A DNA stretch of 57,250 nt from Psychrobacter immobilis (lineage in GTDB: Bacteria > Pseudomonadota > Gammaproteobacteria > Pseudomonadales > Moraxellaceae). The stretch covers positions 1 through 57,250 of the forward strand of contig NZ_CAJGZJ010000019.1 in the NCBI RefSeq assembly GCF_904846225.1, given 5' to 3'. This document shows positions 7,741 through 18,400 of this stretch, one piece after another; position 1 is the first letter of the stretch; every line of letters starts with the position of its first letter. The translations under genes and the position numbers were made by a program. A model generated the notes under the pieces. That model worked only from the letters and a program-made list of their open reading frames with translations. It had not been told where the DNA came from and searched no databases.

Positions 7741-8320
7741 TAGTAGAATTTTATGAGTCAATCTCATCAAAGTGCGTTAATTGACTTTTTATCTACTCTC
7801 CAATGATGAAGCGCAACAAGAGTCAGCGTCAATGTTGAGCGGATAAAGCCTGCTATCATTAACGACAAAAAAATGACGGCTTTATTTGTGTTGAGATGCT
7901 GATTGTGTTTTATAAAAACTGGGATTATAAGCTTATTTGCTAAGTTTATAAGCTTAAAAAGCTTAAAAAGCTTGCTGCCATTCCGTTTAAAAACGGATGA
8001 TGCAGCAAGCTTTTTTATGGCAGTCTACTTTGTTGCCGTCAAGATATCATAAAACCCTAATAATATAAGCAAACGCTTGATAATCATCAGGCTTTCTTTT
8101 TAATCAAGTCCTTTTTTTTATATTTATCGATTCCCCATCGGTTGGCATTTTGCTAAGATAAGGCCTTAATTTTATGTCTGTCGTTTAGTCGTCATTGCTC
8201 TCATTCATACGTTATTTTCATACAAGGTGTTTGATACATCTTGCTCAGAATAATGGATAAGAGTTAGTGCTGCGTACAAGCGATAGATACATTTGGTTTC
8301 ATGATGCGGTGTAACAATCT
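7741..8320. other. Gene-free region between the secreted-protein gene and dacC
   Basis: This 580-base gap holds a strong terminator at 7965-8016. After it lies an AT-rich stretch with a possible extended -10 (TGCTAAGAT, 8151-8159), which could drive dacC from about 155 bases upstream. Nothing coding is seen. Confidence 0.5.
7965..8016 (+). terminator. Rho-independent terminator
   Basis: The outer stem pairs AAAAAGCTTGCTGC with GCAGCAAGCTTTTT and encloses an inner CCGTTT/AAACGG hairpin. T-runs are present on both strands. It ends the transcript of the gene at 7306-7740. Confidence 0.88.
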
Positions 8321-9487
8321 ATGACAGTAAAGCGTGTGAAAAAACAGTTAGTACAGCTGGTAGTTGGTGTGAGTGTTTCTATGAGTGCCGTGATGGCGAG
8401 CGCCGCGATACAGCCTCCTGAGATGGATAATACTGCCTATGTACTAATGGACTATAATACAGGCGAAATCTTAGCACAAAAAAATGCCAATACCGCTCTT
8501 CCACCAGCGTCCCTGACTAAAATGATGACCAGTTACATCATTGAGCAACGCCTAAAGTCAGGCGATCTGAAAGAAGACGAACAAGTGCTGATGAGTCAGA
8601 ACGCTTGGTGCCGTGGCAGTAGCGAACAATCCTGTATGTATGTTCCCGTCAATAAGACGGCTAGTGTCATTGATATGCTGCGCGGCATTATCATTCAATC
8701 TGGTAATGATGCTTCAAAAGCAATGGCGGAACATATTGCTGGTAGCGAAGATTCGTTTGCCATTTTGATGAATGAGCAAGCAGAAAAAATCGGTATGAAA
8801 AATACCAATTTCGTCAACGCCACTGGTATGCCTGATGACGGTCATGAAGCATCTGCTATCGATTTAGCCAAACTGGCACGTGCTATTATTAAAAATAGCG
8901 GCGATTATTATGGCATTTACTCAGAAAAAGAATTTAGCTATAACGGTATTACTCAAGGAAACCGTAATGCGCTACTTGCCACTGATTCCACAGTTGATGG
9001 TCTAAAAACAGGACATACGGATGCAGCTGGCTATTGCTTGGTTGCCTCAAGCAACCGTAATGGTATGCGTCTAATTTCTGTGATTATGGGTACGAAAAGC
9101 CAGCAAGCACGCGCCGATCAGTCACGTGAGCTCCTCAATTGGGGCTTTGGCCATTTCACCACTGTGACAAAAGCACCTGCTGGACAGTTCGTGAGCAAGA
9201 TACCCGTATGGTTTGGGAAAACGGCAGAAGTAGAACTAACCACTGGTAACAATTTACAGATTTTGACCAGTAAAACGCAAAAAAATAAAATCACCACCGT
9301 TGTCGACATTCCTGAAAGCTTAGAAGCACCTATCAAAAAAGGTCAAGAAATTGGCAAAATGATGGCGGTCATTGACGGTAAAGCAGTGGCCTCAGTTCCT
9401 ATTGTAGCGACTAGTGACATCGAGCAGTCAGGTTTTATGAGCCGCGCTTGGCAGCATGTAGTACGCTGGGCAAAGAATCTTTTCTAA
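8321..9487 (+). CDS. dacC: D-alanyl-D-alanine carboxypeptidase, PBP5/6 family
   Basis: This low-molecular-weight penicillin-binding protein removes the terminal D-Ala from peptidoglycan pentapeptides at the periplasmic face of the inner membrane. A signal peptide ends near residue 29 (ASA-AIQ). All three active-site motifs are present: SLTK with Ser64 and Lys67, SGN at 127-129, and KTG at 229-231. The C-terminal PBP5_C beta domain follows (about 275-365). The tail, with SRAWQHVVRWAKNLF, forms the amphipathic helix that anchors the enzyme to the membrane. The symbol dacC versus dacA is a naming choice. A strong terminator lies 80 bases downstream. Confidence 0.95.
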   Translation: MTVKRVKKQLVQLVVGVSVSMSAVMASAAIQPPEMDNTAYVLMDYNTGEILAQKNANTALPPASLTKMMTSYIIEQRLKSGDLKEDEQVLMSQNAWCRGSSEQSCMYVPVNKTASVIDMLRGIIIQSGNDASKAMAEHIAGSEDSFAILMNEQAEKIGMKNTNFVNATGMPDDGHEASAIDLAKLARAIIKNSGDYYGIYSEKEFSYNGITQGNRNALLATDSTVDGLKTGHTDAAGYCLVASSNRNGMRLISVIMGTKSQQARADQSRELLNWGFGHFTTVTKAPAGQFVSKIPVWFGKTAEVELTTGNNLQILTSKTQKNKITTVVDIPESLEAPIKKGQEIGKMMAVIDGKAVASVPIVATSDIEQSGFMSRAWQHVVRWAKNLF

Positions 9488-9566
9488 TAGACGCTTTATC
9501 TATAGATCACGACTCTGACGACGTATTACTGAATCAGAAAACCACTTGATAAAAAAATCACTTAAT

Positions 9567-9599
9567 AAAAAAGACGCCTCAATATGGGGCGTCTTTTTT
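9567..9599 (+). terminator. Rho-independent terminator after dacC
   Basis: AAAAAAGACGCC pairs with GGCGTCTTTTTT around a short loop. It lies between dacC and the convergent sensor kinase gene and is symmetrical, so it can serve both. Confidence 0.92.
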
Positions 9600-9620
9600 A
9601 TGTCCAGACTAAGGCATGTC

Positions 9621-11558
9621 CTATGTCCATACCAACCAGTGCTTGAGCAAATCGCTCAACGCCTTATCCTCGTAACTAGTACTATGACAATAATCGATAC
9701 CAGCCGCTTTTAGACGGTGCTCAAAACTGTCTATATAATGCATTTGATGCTCTGGATACCAATATACCAATAAAGCACGGTGCTCACTTTCAGATTGACG
9801 AATACACTTGGCTAAAGATTCAGCGTTGCTTGGCACGATATCTTCTGCAAACATTACCATGTCAATTTTTTTGATACTCATGTTATCGATAACAAGCTGT
9901 TCATGCTGGCAGTAGATGACAGTAGCGCCCAACTGCTCCAGCTCATGCGCTAAAGACCCCGTTTCGTGATAGTAATAATAAATAATCGTCAGCGTCGCCA
10001 ATAAATTCTGATGCCGAGACTGGTGTTGATTGGGCATTGCTATCGTCAATATAAACTGAGTACCTAATCCTAGCGTGCTATCGACCTCTATAGTAGCGCC
10101 CATGAGCTGAGCCATTTGCTTAACGACTGGTAAACCCACACCCCATCCTTCGTACTGACGAGTTTTTGATGAATCCACTTGAAAAAACGGATTAAAAATA
10201 TCATCAATATAGTTACTATCGATACCAATGCCCGTATCTTTGACACTGACCTGCCAGCGATTACTTTTATCAAAATGAGTCAATTGTGAGGTAATTATTA
10301 CTTGTCCAGCGGGCGTAAATTTAATCGCGTTGCTGAGCAGTATCGATAGTATTTGCTGGATTTTTTCTGCATCCCCTTCAAGCTTATAGTCTATATGATG
10401 AATGCGACTGATTAAATCCAACCCTTTTTTCTGAGCGATAGGTTCAAACTCTGTCAAAAGCTCTGCCATCAAATGTAGCGGGTTAAACTCACTAGAATTG
10501 ACAACCATCTGACCTTTTTGGATTTGATTCAATTGAATAATATGGTCAAGCGACGACACCAATTTATCACTACCATTACGAATAATTTGAACAGCGTCTC
10601 TTTGCTCTATGTTGAGCGTTTCATAATCCAATAACTGTAAGCCACCTACGATAGCATTTAGCGAAGTTTTTAACTCATGGGTTATCATACTTTGAAAATT
10701 ATGCAGTTGCACATCAAGAGAGAGATCTTTTTTATGCAATTGCTGCTCAAAGAGAGTAAACGATTCATACTCTTGTTGGGCTTTCTGCAAACGATTAAAC
10801 AAAGCAATGAACGTCTGCTTAATCTGCATCAATTCTTGAAAGTCGTACTGCTGAGAGATGATTGGCAATTGCTTGAGATCAGGAGTTTTTAGAACGATGT
10901 TACATACATCAGTTAAAGCCTCTATATCTCTAACAGGCCGATTAAGCTTACGCAAGATATACAGCCCCCAAAGAGCCGTAATTATCATGGTAATCAACCA
11001 TGATAGTAGGTTACCTTGGAGCCAATATAAACGCAGTGCATGTACATCTAAAGTAATATTAATATACCCTACTAAGGCACTGTTTTTAATGGTTGCATCA
11101 GTAGCTGACGATCCTCGCATACCCTCTGATAACGTTGCGGCCGATTGTTGATTAGCGTTTGATTGATTCCGCTCGCTATCCATTGCAATATAATTGCTGA
11201 TTACAGGATAGTTAAAGCTGACTGTATCGGCAAATAAAGCCTTCTTCCAATCATCTCTTGGTCGATTGACATCCCTAATAGGCTGAGGTGTTGAATAAAA
11301 GGAAATGCTTTGAATGTTTGGATCGCTCTCTAACAAAAACCGCACTTGTTCAGCCACAATATCAGCGCCCTCTGCTGTCGATGCACTGGTCGTTAATAGC
11401 AACGCTATCTGCTGAATATGCTGGCGTTTCTCTTTATAGTGATGTAATAAATCATAAATTGAAGACAATAAAAAGCCTACCAGCACAGACACCATTATGG
11501 CCTGTATGATAGATCGCCAGATAAGCGTAGATATGGTTTGAGAGGGAGGGTTGTTCAT
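9621..11558 (-). CDS. Membrane sensor histidine kinase with receiver-like tail lacking acidic residues
   Basis: Numbering is from the ATG of MNNPPSQ; a TTG six codons upstream is less likely. TM1 is at about 13-35, a periplasmic sensing region at 36-180, TM2 at 181-201 and a HAMP-like linker follows. The HisKA region has His294 in THELKTSLNAIVGG, where the usual proline of the H-box is serine. The ATPase domain has the N-box (LLSNAIKF, Asn410), G1 (DTGIGI) and a modified G2 (GWGVGL). The last 130 residues resemble a receiver in layout, but the acidic pocket reads IIYYYYHE and the phosphoacceptor position reads VMFAED. No response regulator gene is adjacent. Hybrid kinases of the BarA/GacS type are the closest general match, but the ligand and partner are unknown. 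Confidence 0.85.
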   Translation of the reverse strand: MNNPPSQTISTLIWRSIIQAIMVSVLVGFLLSSIYDLLHHYKEKRQHIQQIALLLTTSASTAEGADIVAEQVRFLLESDPNIQSISFYSTPQPIRDVNRPRDDWKKALFADTVSFNYPVISNYIAMDSERNQSNANQQSAATLSEGMRGSSATDATIKNSALVGYINITLDVHALRLYWLQGNLLSWLITMIITALWGLYILRKLNRPVRDIEALTDVCNIVLKTPDLKQLPIISQQYDFQELMQIKQTFIALFNRLQKAQQEYESFTLFEQQLHKKDLSLDVQLHNFQSMITHELKTSLNAIVGGLQLLDYETLNIEQRDAVQIIRNGSDKLVSSLDHIIQLNQIQKGQMVVNSSEFNPLHLMAELLTEFEPIAQKKGLDLISRIHHIDYKLEGDAEKIQQILSILLSNAIKFTPAGQVIITSQLTHFDKSNRWQVSVKDTGIGIDSNYIDDIFNPFFQVDSSKTRQYEGWGVGLPVVKQMAQLMGATIEVDSTLGLGTQFILTIAMPNQHQSRHQNLLATLTIIYYYYHETGSLAHELEQLGATVIYCQHEQLVIDNMSIKKIDMVMFAEDIVPSNAESLAKCIRQSESEHRALLVYWYPEHQMHYIDSFEHRLKAAGIDYCHSTSYEDKALSDLLKHWLVWT

Positions 11559-11693
11559 ATCACTCAACTGAGTCAAGACAACTTTTATTTATATTACAGG
11601 TATTTTGAGGATGTGATAAGTGAAACATTTTAGTATTTATAGGTCACTCTTTATGATGGTTAAAACAGAGATCCTACTAGCGCAGTATTAAGC

Positions 11694-11727
11694 TTACTTT
11701 ACCGTGCTCTGTCGCACGATAAAGTAA
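11694..11727 (-). terminator. Hairpin between der and the sensor kinase, possible terminator
   Basis: TTACTTTA plus CGTGC pairs with GCACG plus TAAAGTAA with a single mismatch and a six-base loop. It lies 18 bases past the der stop. No long T-run follows on the minus strand, so intrinsic termination may be weak. Confidence 0.5.
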
Positions 11728-11744
11728 ATAATGCATCAGCTGAC

Positions 11745-13178
11745 CTAGCGATTGCGAGGTTTTTTATCTTTGTCTTTAGTGGTAAATTTCTGTGTTCTAT
11801 TACGCTCGCGTTGACGTAACTGTTGCGCCTTCGCTTTGGTTGGCGTATCACTCTTATTAGCATAAGGGTTGTCATTCTGTTTAAAGATGACATTGAGCGG
11901 CGTGCCTTCAAGCTTGAATACTTGACGGAACTGATTTTCAAGATAGCGCTGATAGCTCTTAGGTAATGCACTGGTTTGGTTACCGTGAATAACGATCACA
12001 GGTGGATTGTGACCACCAATATGTGCGTAGCGCAACTTAATACGGCGACCAGCTACCGTCGGTGGTGGATTGGCAGTAACGGCATCTTGTAAAATCTGAG
12101 TCAAACGATTGGTTGACACCTCAAACATGGAAGATTTATAAGCACGCAAGATAGAGGGATATAAATTACCGACGCCAGTACCATGTAACGCTGATATCAA
12201 ATGTACTTTTACATAAGGTATGAAGTTGAAGCGGCGATCCATCTCGATCTTGATGTAATCTCTTTGATCTTGCGTCAGGCCATCCCATTTATTAATCGCA
12301 ACCACCAAGGCACGACCTGCATCAAGTGCATAGCCAATCATATGCAAATCTTGGTCTACAATACCCTCGTGAGCATCAATTACAATAACGGTCACGTTAG
12401 AATCTTCGATTGCCTGCAAGGTTTTAATAACAGAGAATTTTTCTACTTTCTCATCGATTTTGCCACGACGACGTACGCCAGCGGTATCGATTAATACATA
12501 GTCTTTGCCTTCGCGCTGATATGGGATGTAGATACTGTCACGCGTGGTGCCAGGCATATCGAAAACCACGACTCGGTCTTCACCCAATAGACGATTGACC
12601 AGTGTCGATTTGCCAACGTTTGGACGACCGATAATGGCAAGTTTCAACCCTCTCGGCTCTACAATATTTTCTTGCTCGGGCATATCAGCAGTCAATACTT
12701 CTAGCAGATTTCCCACACCGCGACCATGACTGGCAGCCATTGGATACGGCTCACCCAGTCCTAACGCGTAAAACTCAGCAGGCGCTGCGTCATGGGCACC
12801 ATCGACTTTGTTGGCAACGACATAGACTGGTTTGCCAAGGGTATGCAAAAACTTACCAATTTCGGCATCCGCACCAATCATACCAGCACGAGCGTCAACG
12901 ACGAATACAATAATATCTGCTTCGTGAATCGCAGTATGCGACTGCTCAGACATATAATCATCAATATTACCGCTGCCATCATCTGCCTCACCAATACCAC
13001 CCGTGTCTACCACGATGAAAGATTTGTCTTCATAGGTAGCATCACCGTATTGACGGTCACGAGTCAGTCCTGATAAATCAGCAACCAATGCCTGCCGACT
13101 TTTTGTGAACTGATTAAATAAGGTGGATTTACCGACGTTTGGACGACCAATTAAGGCGACCACAGGCTTGATACTCAT
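11745..13178 (-). CDS. der: Ribosome assembly GTPase Der (EngA)
   Basis: Der is an essential GTPase with two tandem G domains that helps mature the 50S subunit. Both P-loops read GRPNVGKST (residues 11-19 and about 182-190). DTAG/DTGG switch II motifs and NKxD motifs (NKVDGA and NKWDGL) occur in both halves, and a KH-like domain follows. The C-terminal tail is basic and extended ([16 protein letters not shown], then Lys/Asp-rich), as seen in relatives. At 477 residues the length is normal. bamB, yfgM and hisS lie upstream in the conserved gammaproteobacterial order, but a 441-base gap with hairpins separates bamB from der, so der may have its own promoter. Confidence 0.97.
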   Translation of the reverse strand: MSIKPVVALIGRPNVGKSTLFNQFTKSRQALVADLSGLTRDRQYGDATYEDKSFIVVDTGGIGEADDGSGNIDDYMSEQSHTAIHEADIIVFVVDARAGMIGADAEIGKFLHTLGKPVYVVANKVDGAHDAAPAEFYALGLGEPYPMAASHGRGVGNLLEVLTADMPEQENIVEPRGLKLAIIGRPNVGKSTLVNRLLGEDRVVVFDMPGTTRDSIYIPYQREGKDYVLIDTAGVRRRGKIDEKVEKFSVIKTLQAIEDSNVTVIVIDAHEGIVDQDLHMIGYALDAGRALVVAINKWDGLTQDQRDYIKIEMDRRFNFIPYVKVHLISALHGTGVGNLYPSILRAYKSSMFEVSTNRLTQILQDAVTANPPPTVAGRRIKLRYAHIGGHNPPVIVIHGNQTSALPKSYQRYLENQFRQVFKLEGTPLNVIFKQNDNPYANKSDTPTKAKAQQLRQRERNRTQKFTTKDKDKKPRNR

Positions 13179-13619
13179 GGGGTACTCTCAGTGAAAGGCA
13201 CAATGACGGACGGTACAGATACTCTTATAAAAAAAGGAGAGCATAGGCTGCACTTAACCGCGAATTAAAATGAATGATAAAACAATAGAGAAAATGATAG
13301 CCGACTATATTATGATTAATGCATAGTACTACAATTAATAAATAGCATTGCGATTAGCAAATAGTATGTAGGCTGACTAAATTATATATAAACAGTATAT
13401 ATGGATAATGCCTAAGGCATATCGGTCGCATAGGTTACGCGAAAGCCTGTATTTACACAAGCAATTTACACAAAGCAGTAAACGCTGACCGAGCAGCGTT
13501 TACTCTTACATCCCATAAAACCATCATCAACGAGTTTGCTTAATGATGGTTTTGAAATATACCAATTAACTTATTATTTGACTAGCTATTCTGTAAGCAG
13601 TGGCAAGTTAATAAGAAAA
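13179..13619. other. Gene-free region between bamB and der
   Basis: This 441-base gap contains a likely bamB terminator (13517-13553) and a perfect 10-bp hairpin at 13477-13504 (AGTAAACGCT/AGCGTTTACT) without a T-run. The rest is AT-rich with TATA-like runs that could hold a der promoter. No coding region is seen. Confidence 0.5.
13517..13553 (-). terminator. Likely terminator of bamB
   Basis: The stem AAAACCATCAT pairs with ATGATGGTTTT around a loop of about 15 bases, and on the minus strand ends in TTTT. It lies about 67 bases past the bamB stop. Confidence 0.7.
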
Positions 13620-14828
13620 TTAGCGCGCCAACTGCCAGATAGCCACTTGACCTGAGTTACTTTGGGTTATTAAGCGGCTGCCTTGTGCTTGTAAGCTACT
13701 CAAAGCCCCTTTGGTCTGTATACGGCTGACGATTTTACCACTAGCAGGGTCAAATAAGTGTACGACACCATCCAAATCACCCACTGCAATATAATTACCA
13801 ATCATCACAGGATTGGTCAAATGACGATAAGCCAGCTCTTCACTTTCCCACAACACCTCACCACTAGTGCGATCATAAGCAACCACTTTACCATCTAAGC
13901 TTGTGGCAATGACTTGCTGGTTATTTACGGCAAGCGACTTTAGACTGGCAAGCTCTTTGACAAACATCACTTGACGAGAGGCCAAATCAATACCTATCAA
14001 CTGACCACTATAACTGATCGCAAATAGCTGGTTGTTATCCACGATAGGCATGCCATCCACATCGCTCATGCGCTCAACTTCGCTACTACCAGTACCTACG
14101 CCAATGCGTCTTGACCACTGCGGTAAACCACTATCAGCTGTCACTGCATGCAAACGCCCATCGGCAGTCGCTAATAGTGCGGTTTTACTGTCTAATAACG
14201 TTGGCGCAGCACTACCGCGCACACTGATTGCTGGCACTTGTGTGGCGAACTGCCATACAGATTGACCGGTTTGTAATGATAAACCGTGCAAAAAGCCATC
14301 GCTTGCCGATAGAATCACACGATTATTGGTAATAAGCGCGGGCGTCAAAACCGACCCTGACAGCTGCTGCTGCCAACGTTTGGCTCCAGTACTACTATCA
14401 AATGCCATTATCTGACCATTACGAGTACTGACAATCGCTGTTTGGCTTAATGCATCTAAAGCGACACCGCCTGTGATTTGATCATCGACATTGATTGACC
14501 ATAAACGTTCACCCGCACTATTAAAGCCTGTTAAATCACCACCGCGCGATGCCGTTACGATTTGTCCATTGGCATAGCCCACTTGCAAATCTAGCGGATC
14601 CTTTTTACTGGCTTTTTTATTACCAACGTCAGTGCTAAAGACAGGTTGCAGTACACTAACAGGCGCCGCGATCTGTACCAGCTTTACCGGCTCATTAACC
14701 ACTGGTTTGATACCGCGATTACACCCAATCACCGCAGTGCTCATTACTGCCAGTACAGCCACATGCATGACCGTCGTTTTGATGGTTTTAGCTTTTACTA
14801 TTTTGCCAAAGCGAATAGATTGAGTCAT
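13620..14828 (-). CDS. bamB: Outer-membrane assembly lipoprotein BamB
   Basis: BamB is the beta-propeller lipoprotein of the BAM complex that folds outer-membrane proteins. The lipobox AVIGC places the lipidated cysteine at residue 36 of the longest form. Behind it are repeated PQQ-type blades, recognisable by GxVxAxDxxTGxxxW patterns such as AFDSSTGAKRWQ, LSLQTGQSVWQF, AVTADSGLPQWSR and AYDRTSGEVLWES. Length (402) fits the family. A later ATG (MHVAVLAVMSTAVIGC) would give a shorter, also plausible signal. yfgM lies 85 bases upstream, the standard yfgM-bamB order. Confidence 0.94.
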   Translation of the reverse strand: MTQSIRFGKIVKAKTIKTTVMHVAVLAVMSTAVIGCNRGIKPVVNEPVKLVQIAAPVSVLQPVFSTDVGNKKASKKDPLDLQVGYANGQIVTASRGGDLTGFNSAGERLWSINVDDQITGGVALDALSQTAIVSTRNGQIMAFDSSTGAKRWQQQLSGSVLTPALITNNRVILSASDGFLHGLSLQTGQSVWQFATQVPAISVRGSAAPTLLDSKTALLATADGRLHAVTADSGLPQWSRRIGVGTGSSEVERMSDVDGMPIVDNNQLFAISYSGQLIGIDLASRQVMFVKELASLKSLAVNNQQVIATSLDGKVVAYDRTSGEVLWESEELAYRHLTNPVMIGNYIAVGDLDGVVHLFDPASGKIVSRIQTKGALSSLQAQGSRLITQSNSGQVAIWQLAR

Positions 14829-14913
14829 TATAGGTTCTCACTACAAATAAATTATTAATAATTAGGTAAAACGCTAAAGCCATTATTAGTCAATAGCGCT
14901 TATTACTATACAA

Positions 14914-15711
14914 TTACTGGGCAACCTCGACAGCAGGATTTTCTGCAGAACCTTCTTGTACTACTGGCTGTTTAGGCGCAGTTGACTCTTGAATAAGACT
15001 TGCTTGTTCATCGATACGCTCAGGCACAAGACCCAAACTTTCCATCTTTAACGCCAATACTGCTCGCGTTTCTTGACGGCTACGTAACAGCTCCCAAGCA
15101 TTACTGTACGACTTAATCGCTGAATCTTTATTGCCTTGCGCCAAATAAATATCCCCTAGCAATTCTTGCTGGCTGGGTTCAAACGAGCTTGGCATATCGT
15201 TGTTCGCTTCTGCTAATGCAGCATCTGCATTGCCTGCAGCTAATAAGGTGGTCGCATATCGCAGACGTGTGATTGCCTGTAAACCTGCATCGCCTAAATC
15301 GATTGTCAGCGCTTTCTTAAGCGTCTCACTTGCCTCCGCAAACTCATCGTTATCAATTTGCTGACGCGCTTTAATCATCAAGGCCTGCCAAGCATAAACT
15401 GAATCACCGTGTTTGCTTACTAGTGCATCGATATCTTTATTCATCTGTGTACGATTCTGCGTAAGCGCTTTTTTCGCTTCTGCCTCTAAATCTGGGTTTT
15501 GCGAGGCCAAACTGACTTCTTCATTCAACCGCTGGATATCTGCATAATGATCTGCTGCAACGGTATCTACCCGCGCATGGTTTTTTTGCCAATAGGTCCA
15601 ACCAAAATAAGCGGCTAACGCCAATAAAATCGCAGTGACAATGTAGCTGCCGTATTGCTTTAACGCTTGCATTGAATTGTCTGTATTTGGCGAATTAGGT
15701 GTCAGAGCCAT
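14914..15711 (-). CDS. yfgM: YfgM-family inner-membrane protein with TPR domain
   Basis: YfgM is an ancillary SecYEG-associated protein that links translocation to periplasmic chaperones. The N-terminus is cytoplasmic, followed by one transmembrane helix (about 21-40, in SYIVTAILLALAAYFGWTYW) and a periplasmic TPR-like domain, with the sequence LLGDIYLAQGNKDSAIKSYSNAWELL as one clear helical pair written here only by its key pattern. A low-complexity tail rich in Glu, Pro and Ala ends the protein. It sits between hisS (100 bases upstream) and bamB, as in many gammaproteobacteria. Confidence 0.9.
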   Translation of the reverse strand: MALTPNSPNTDNSMQALKQYGSYIVTAILLALAAYFGWTYWQKNHARVDTVAADHYADIQRLNEEVSLASQNPDLEAEAKKALTQNRTQMNKDIDALVSKHGDSVYAWQALMIKARQQIDNDEFAEASETLKKALTIDLGDAGLQAITRLRYATTLLAAGNADAALAEANNDMPSSFEPSQQELLGDIYLAQGNKDSAIKSYSNAWELLRSRQETRAVLALKMESLGLVPERIDEQASLIQESTAPKQPVVQEGSAENPAVEVAQ

Positions 15712-15811
15712 ATATATTTACCTGATAAAATTGTTATTTAATTGCTGCTATTAAAGTCAAAACCGATGATATATTGGCAGATATTGTTGTTCGTGCAATT
15801 CATTGTGATAA

Positions 15812-17113
15812 TCAGTTGCGAGCAAAGTTGTCTTTATTCAATAACCAATCTTGCGCAACTGTCTGCTGCTCACCCGTCTGCATGTCTTTAATGCTAATGG
15901 TATTATCATCAAGCTCTTGCTGCGCGATAATGACAGTCAATGCCGCGCCTGACTTATCCGCTTTTTTCATTTGTGCTTTTAGGCTCGTGGCACTCGCCAT
16001 TTTAACTCGTATGTCTGGGCGACTATAACGTAAGCGCTGCGCATAACCAATACCAGCAGTATAAACCTCAGGATGAGCGACCACGAAGACATCACAAGCA
16101 GGTACATTGGCAATCGGTGCGACGGCTTCCATGAGCAATAACAAACGCTCAAGCCCCATACCAAAACCAATAGCAGGCTCAGACTTTACTGGTTTTTTCT
16201 CTGCTTTATCATCGCGCCCGTCGACAGATTTTAGCTGTCCAATCAGACCATCGTAGCGACCACCCGCACAAACAGCCGCTTGGCTACCAAGTTTATCAGT
16301 GACCCATTCAAAGACGGTTTTATTATAATAATCGAGCCCACGTACTAAATGTGGATTGATCTCAAAACTGATGCCAAGCGTGGTCAAATAGGCTTGAACT
16401 TGCTCAAAATGCGCCATACTCTCTGCACCCAAGAAGTCAGCAAGCTTTGGCGCGTCTACCAATATCTTTTGTGTGCTCGCCTCTTTACTGTCTAAAATAC
16501 GTAGTGGATTGGTCGTTAAGCGGCGTTTGCTATCATCATCGAGCAAGTCTTTCTTGTCCGTTAAATACGCCACTAGTGCTTCGCGATAAGCGTGACGCTC
16601 ATCAAGCTCACCCAAACTATTGAGTTGCAAGCGCATCTCATCTTTTAGGCCCAACTCTTGCCACAGAAGATGTGTCATCGCAATCAATTCAGCATCGGCA
16701 TCAGGTAGCGCGCTACCGAAACTTTCGACACCCAATTGATGGAACTGGCGATAGCGCCCTTTTTGCGGACGCTCATAGCGAAACATCGGACCGATATACC
16801 ATAATTTGGGGGTGTCGCCACGTAATAGATTGTGCTCAATCACTGCGCGCACGGCTCCTGCCGTACCTTCAGGACGTAATGCCAATGGTGTGGGTGGTTC
16901 AGATTTATCAAAAAAACTGTACATCTCTTTTTCAACGATGTCCGTTGACCCACCAATGGCACGCGCGAACAAATCGGTTTGTTCAACCAGTGGCAAACGA
17001 ATATGCTCATAGCCGTATCTGCCCATCACATCCGCCAATATCGCCTCTAAATGCAGCCATTTTGCAGCCTGTTCCGGCAAAATATCATTGAATCCTTTAA
17101 TCGCTTTAATCAT
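15812..17113 (-). CDS. hisS: Histidyl-tRNA synthetase
   Basis: Charges tRNA-His with histidine. Class II motifs are visible: motif 2 ([20 protein letters not shown]), the HisRS-specific signature [23 protein letters not shown], and motif 3 ([12 protein letters not shown]). The anticodon-binding domain follows. The 433-residue length is normal. It is 98 bases upstream of yfgM and downstream of ispG on the same strand; this ispG-hisS-yfgM-bamB-der order is widespread in the class. Confidence 0.98.
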   Translation of the reverse strand: MIKAIKGFNDILPEQAAKWLHLEAILADVMGRYGYEHIRLPLVEQTDLFARAIGGSTDIVEKEMYSFFDKSEPPTPLALRPEGTAGAVRAVIEHNLLRGDTPKLWYIGPMFRYERPQKGRYRQFHQLGVESFGSALPDADAELIAMTHLLWQELGLKDEMRLQLNSLGELDERHAYREALVAYLTDKKDLLDDDSKRRLTTNPLRILDSKEASTQKILVDAPKLADFLGAESMAHFEQVQAYLTTLGISFEINPHLVRGLDYYNKTVFEWVTDKLGSQAAVCAGGRYDGLIGQLKSVDGRDDKAEKKPVKSEPAIGFGMGLERLLLLMEAVAPIANVPACDVFVVAHPEVYTAGIGYAQRLRYSRPDIRVKMASATSLKAQMKKADKSGAALTVIIAQQELDDNTISIKDMQTGEQQTVAQDWLLNKDNFARN

Positions 17114-17249
17114 GGTACGGTCGTATCCTTAAAATTTCTAACAAATGTCTCTATTATTATTGTTTTTGCTCATAATCGAGCATTGTTTTCAGGCGGGTCT
17201 TAAGTCAGCGCTGTATCGCTTACAGCCACACGCTAGATGATATTTCAGC

Positions 17250-18365
17250 TTATTTTACCCGAATAATCTCATTCTCACGTTTTTTGGCCAAATCTTCTGC
17301 ATGAGCACGTACCATGCTTTCTATCTCATCGACCAAATTATCGGTATCAATTAAATGGCTTTTTTCACCCATCCGATATACCAATGACTTAGGGGCAGCG
17401 CCAACGATACCGATATCAGCTTCTTTCGCCTCTCCTGGACCGTTTACTTTGCAGCCAATCACTGACAGATTCATCGGTTCGCGGATATCTTCTAGACGTG
17501 ATTCAAGCGCTGTCATCACTCTAATTACATCAAACTCTTGGCGTGAACAGCTTGGACAAGCAATAAAATTGACGCCGTTGGAACGAATATTCAAAGATTT
17601 TAAAATATCATAACCAATTTTGATTTCTTCTTCAGGCTCTGCGGCAAGTGAAATGCGAATGGTGTCGCCGATACCGTCTAATAGTAAACCACCGAGGGCG
17701 ATAGCAGATTTGACAGCACCCGTACGATAGACACCCGCTTCGGTAACCCCTAAATGGAGTGGATTATCAATCTGCGCTGAGATTAGGCGATAAGCATCCA
17801 ATGTCAAAAACACATTACTGGCTTTGACCGACACTTTATACTGATCAAAATTAAGGCGTTCTAATATATCGATGTGGCGCATTGCTGACTCAAGCATCGC
17901 TTCGCCAGTTGGCTCAGTGTATTTACGCTGAATGTCTTTTTCTAAAGACCCTGCATTGACACCAATACGAATAGGAATATTGTAATATTTAGCACAAGCG
18001 ACCACTTCACGTACTTTAGCGTCACTACCGATATTGCCTGGATTGATACGCAAACAGTCCGCCCCTGCTGCCGCAACGGCTAAGGCAATTTTATGATCAA
18101 AATGCACATCAGCGATCAAAGGGACGCTGACCAGTTTACGAATTTCACCAAAAGCTTTAACCGTATCCATGGTGGGCGTCGATACACGCATCAGATCAGC
18201 ACCCGCTTCAACGCAGCGCTCAATTTGTGCGACAGTCGCTGCCACATCGCAGGTATCGGTATTGGTCATACTTTGCACACTAATCGGCGCATCGCCACCA
18301 ATCGCGACATCACCGACATAGATTTTTTTGGTAAGACGACGGTTAATAGGCGCTGACGTTGACAT
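17250..18365 (-). CDS. ispG: 4-hydroxy-3-methylbut-2-enyl diphosphate synthase IspG
   Basis: IspG (GcpE) reductively converts MEcPP to HMBPP in the MEP isoprenoid pathway. The N-terminal TIM barrel shows [10 protein letters not shown] and HFDHKIA. The C-terminal [4Fe-4S] ligands are visible in [10 protein letters not shown] and [10 protein letters not shown] choose the ATG of [10 protein letters not shown], with AAGGG seven bases ahead; an upstream ATG would add 12 residues not expected in the family. The leader upstream contains paired direct repeats (18401-18520). Confidence 0.97.
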   Translation of the reverse strand: MSTSAPINRRLTKKIYVGDVAIGGDAPISVQSMTNTDTCDVAATVAQIERCVEAGADLMRVSTPTMDTVKAFGEIRKLVSVPLIADVHFDHKIALAVAAAGADCLRINPGNIGSDAKVREVVACAKYYNIPIRIGVNAGSLEKDIQRKYTEPTGEAMLESAMRHIDILERLNFDQYKVSVKASNVFLTLDAYRLISAQIDNPLHLGVTEAGVYRTGAVKSAIALGGLLLDGIGDTIRISLAAEPEEEIKIGYDILKSLNIRSNGVNFIACPSCSRQEFDVIRVMTALESRLEDIREPMNLSVIGCKVNGPGEAKEADIGIVGAAPKSLVYRMGEKSHLIDTDNLVDEIESMVRAHAEDLAKKRENEIIRVK

Positions 18366-18400
18366 AGACAAACCCTTCAATTGATACGAGAAAAAACACA

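Noticed and set aside
13477..13504. Perfect hairpin AGTAAACGCT/AGCGTTTACT as a terminator
   Set aside because: No T-run follows on either strand; the hairpin at 13517-13553 is the better bamB terminator.
16672..17091. Open frame of 139 codons on the plus strand opposite hisS
   Set aside because: It overlaps the conserved catalytic motifs of hisS on the other strand and its product looks random.
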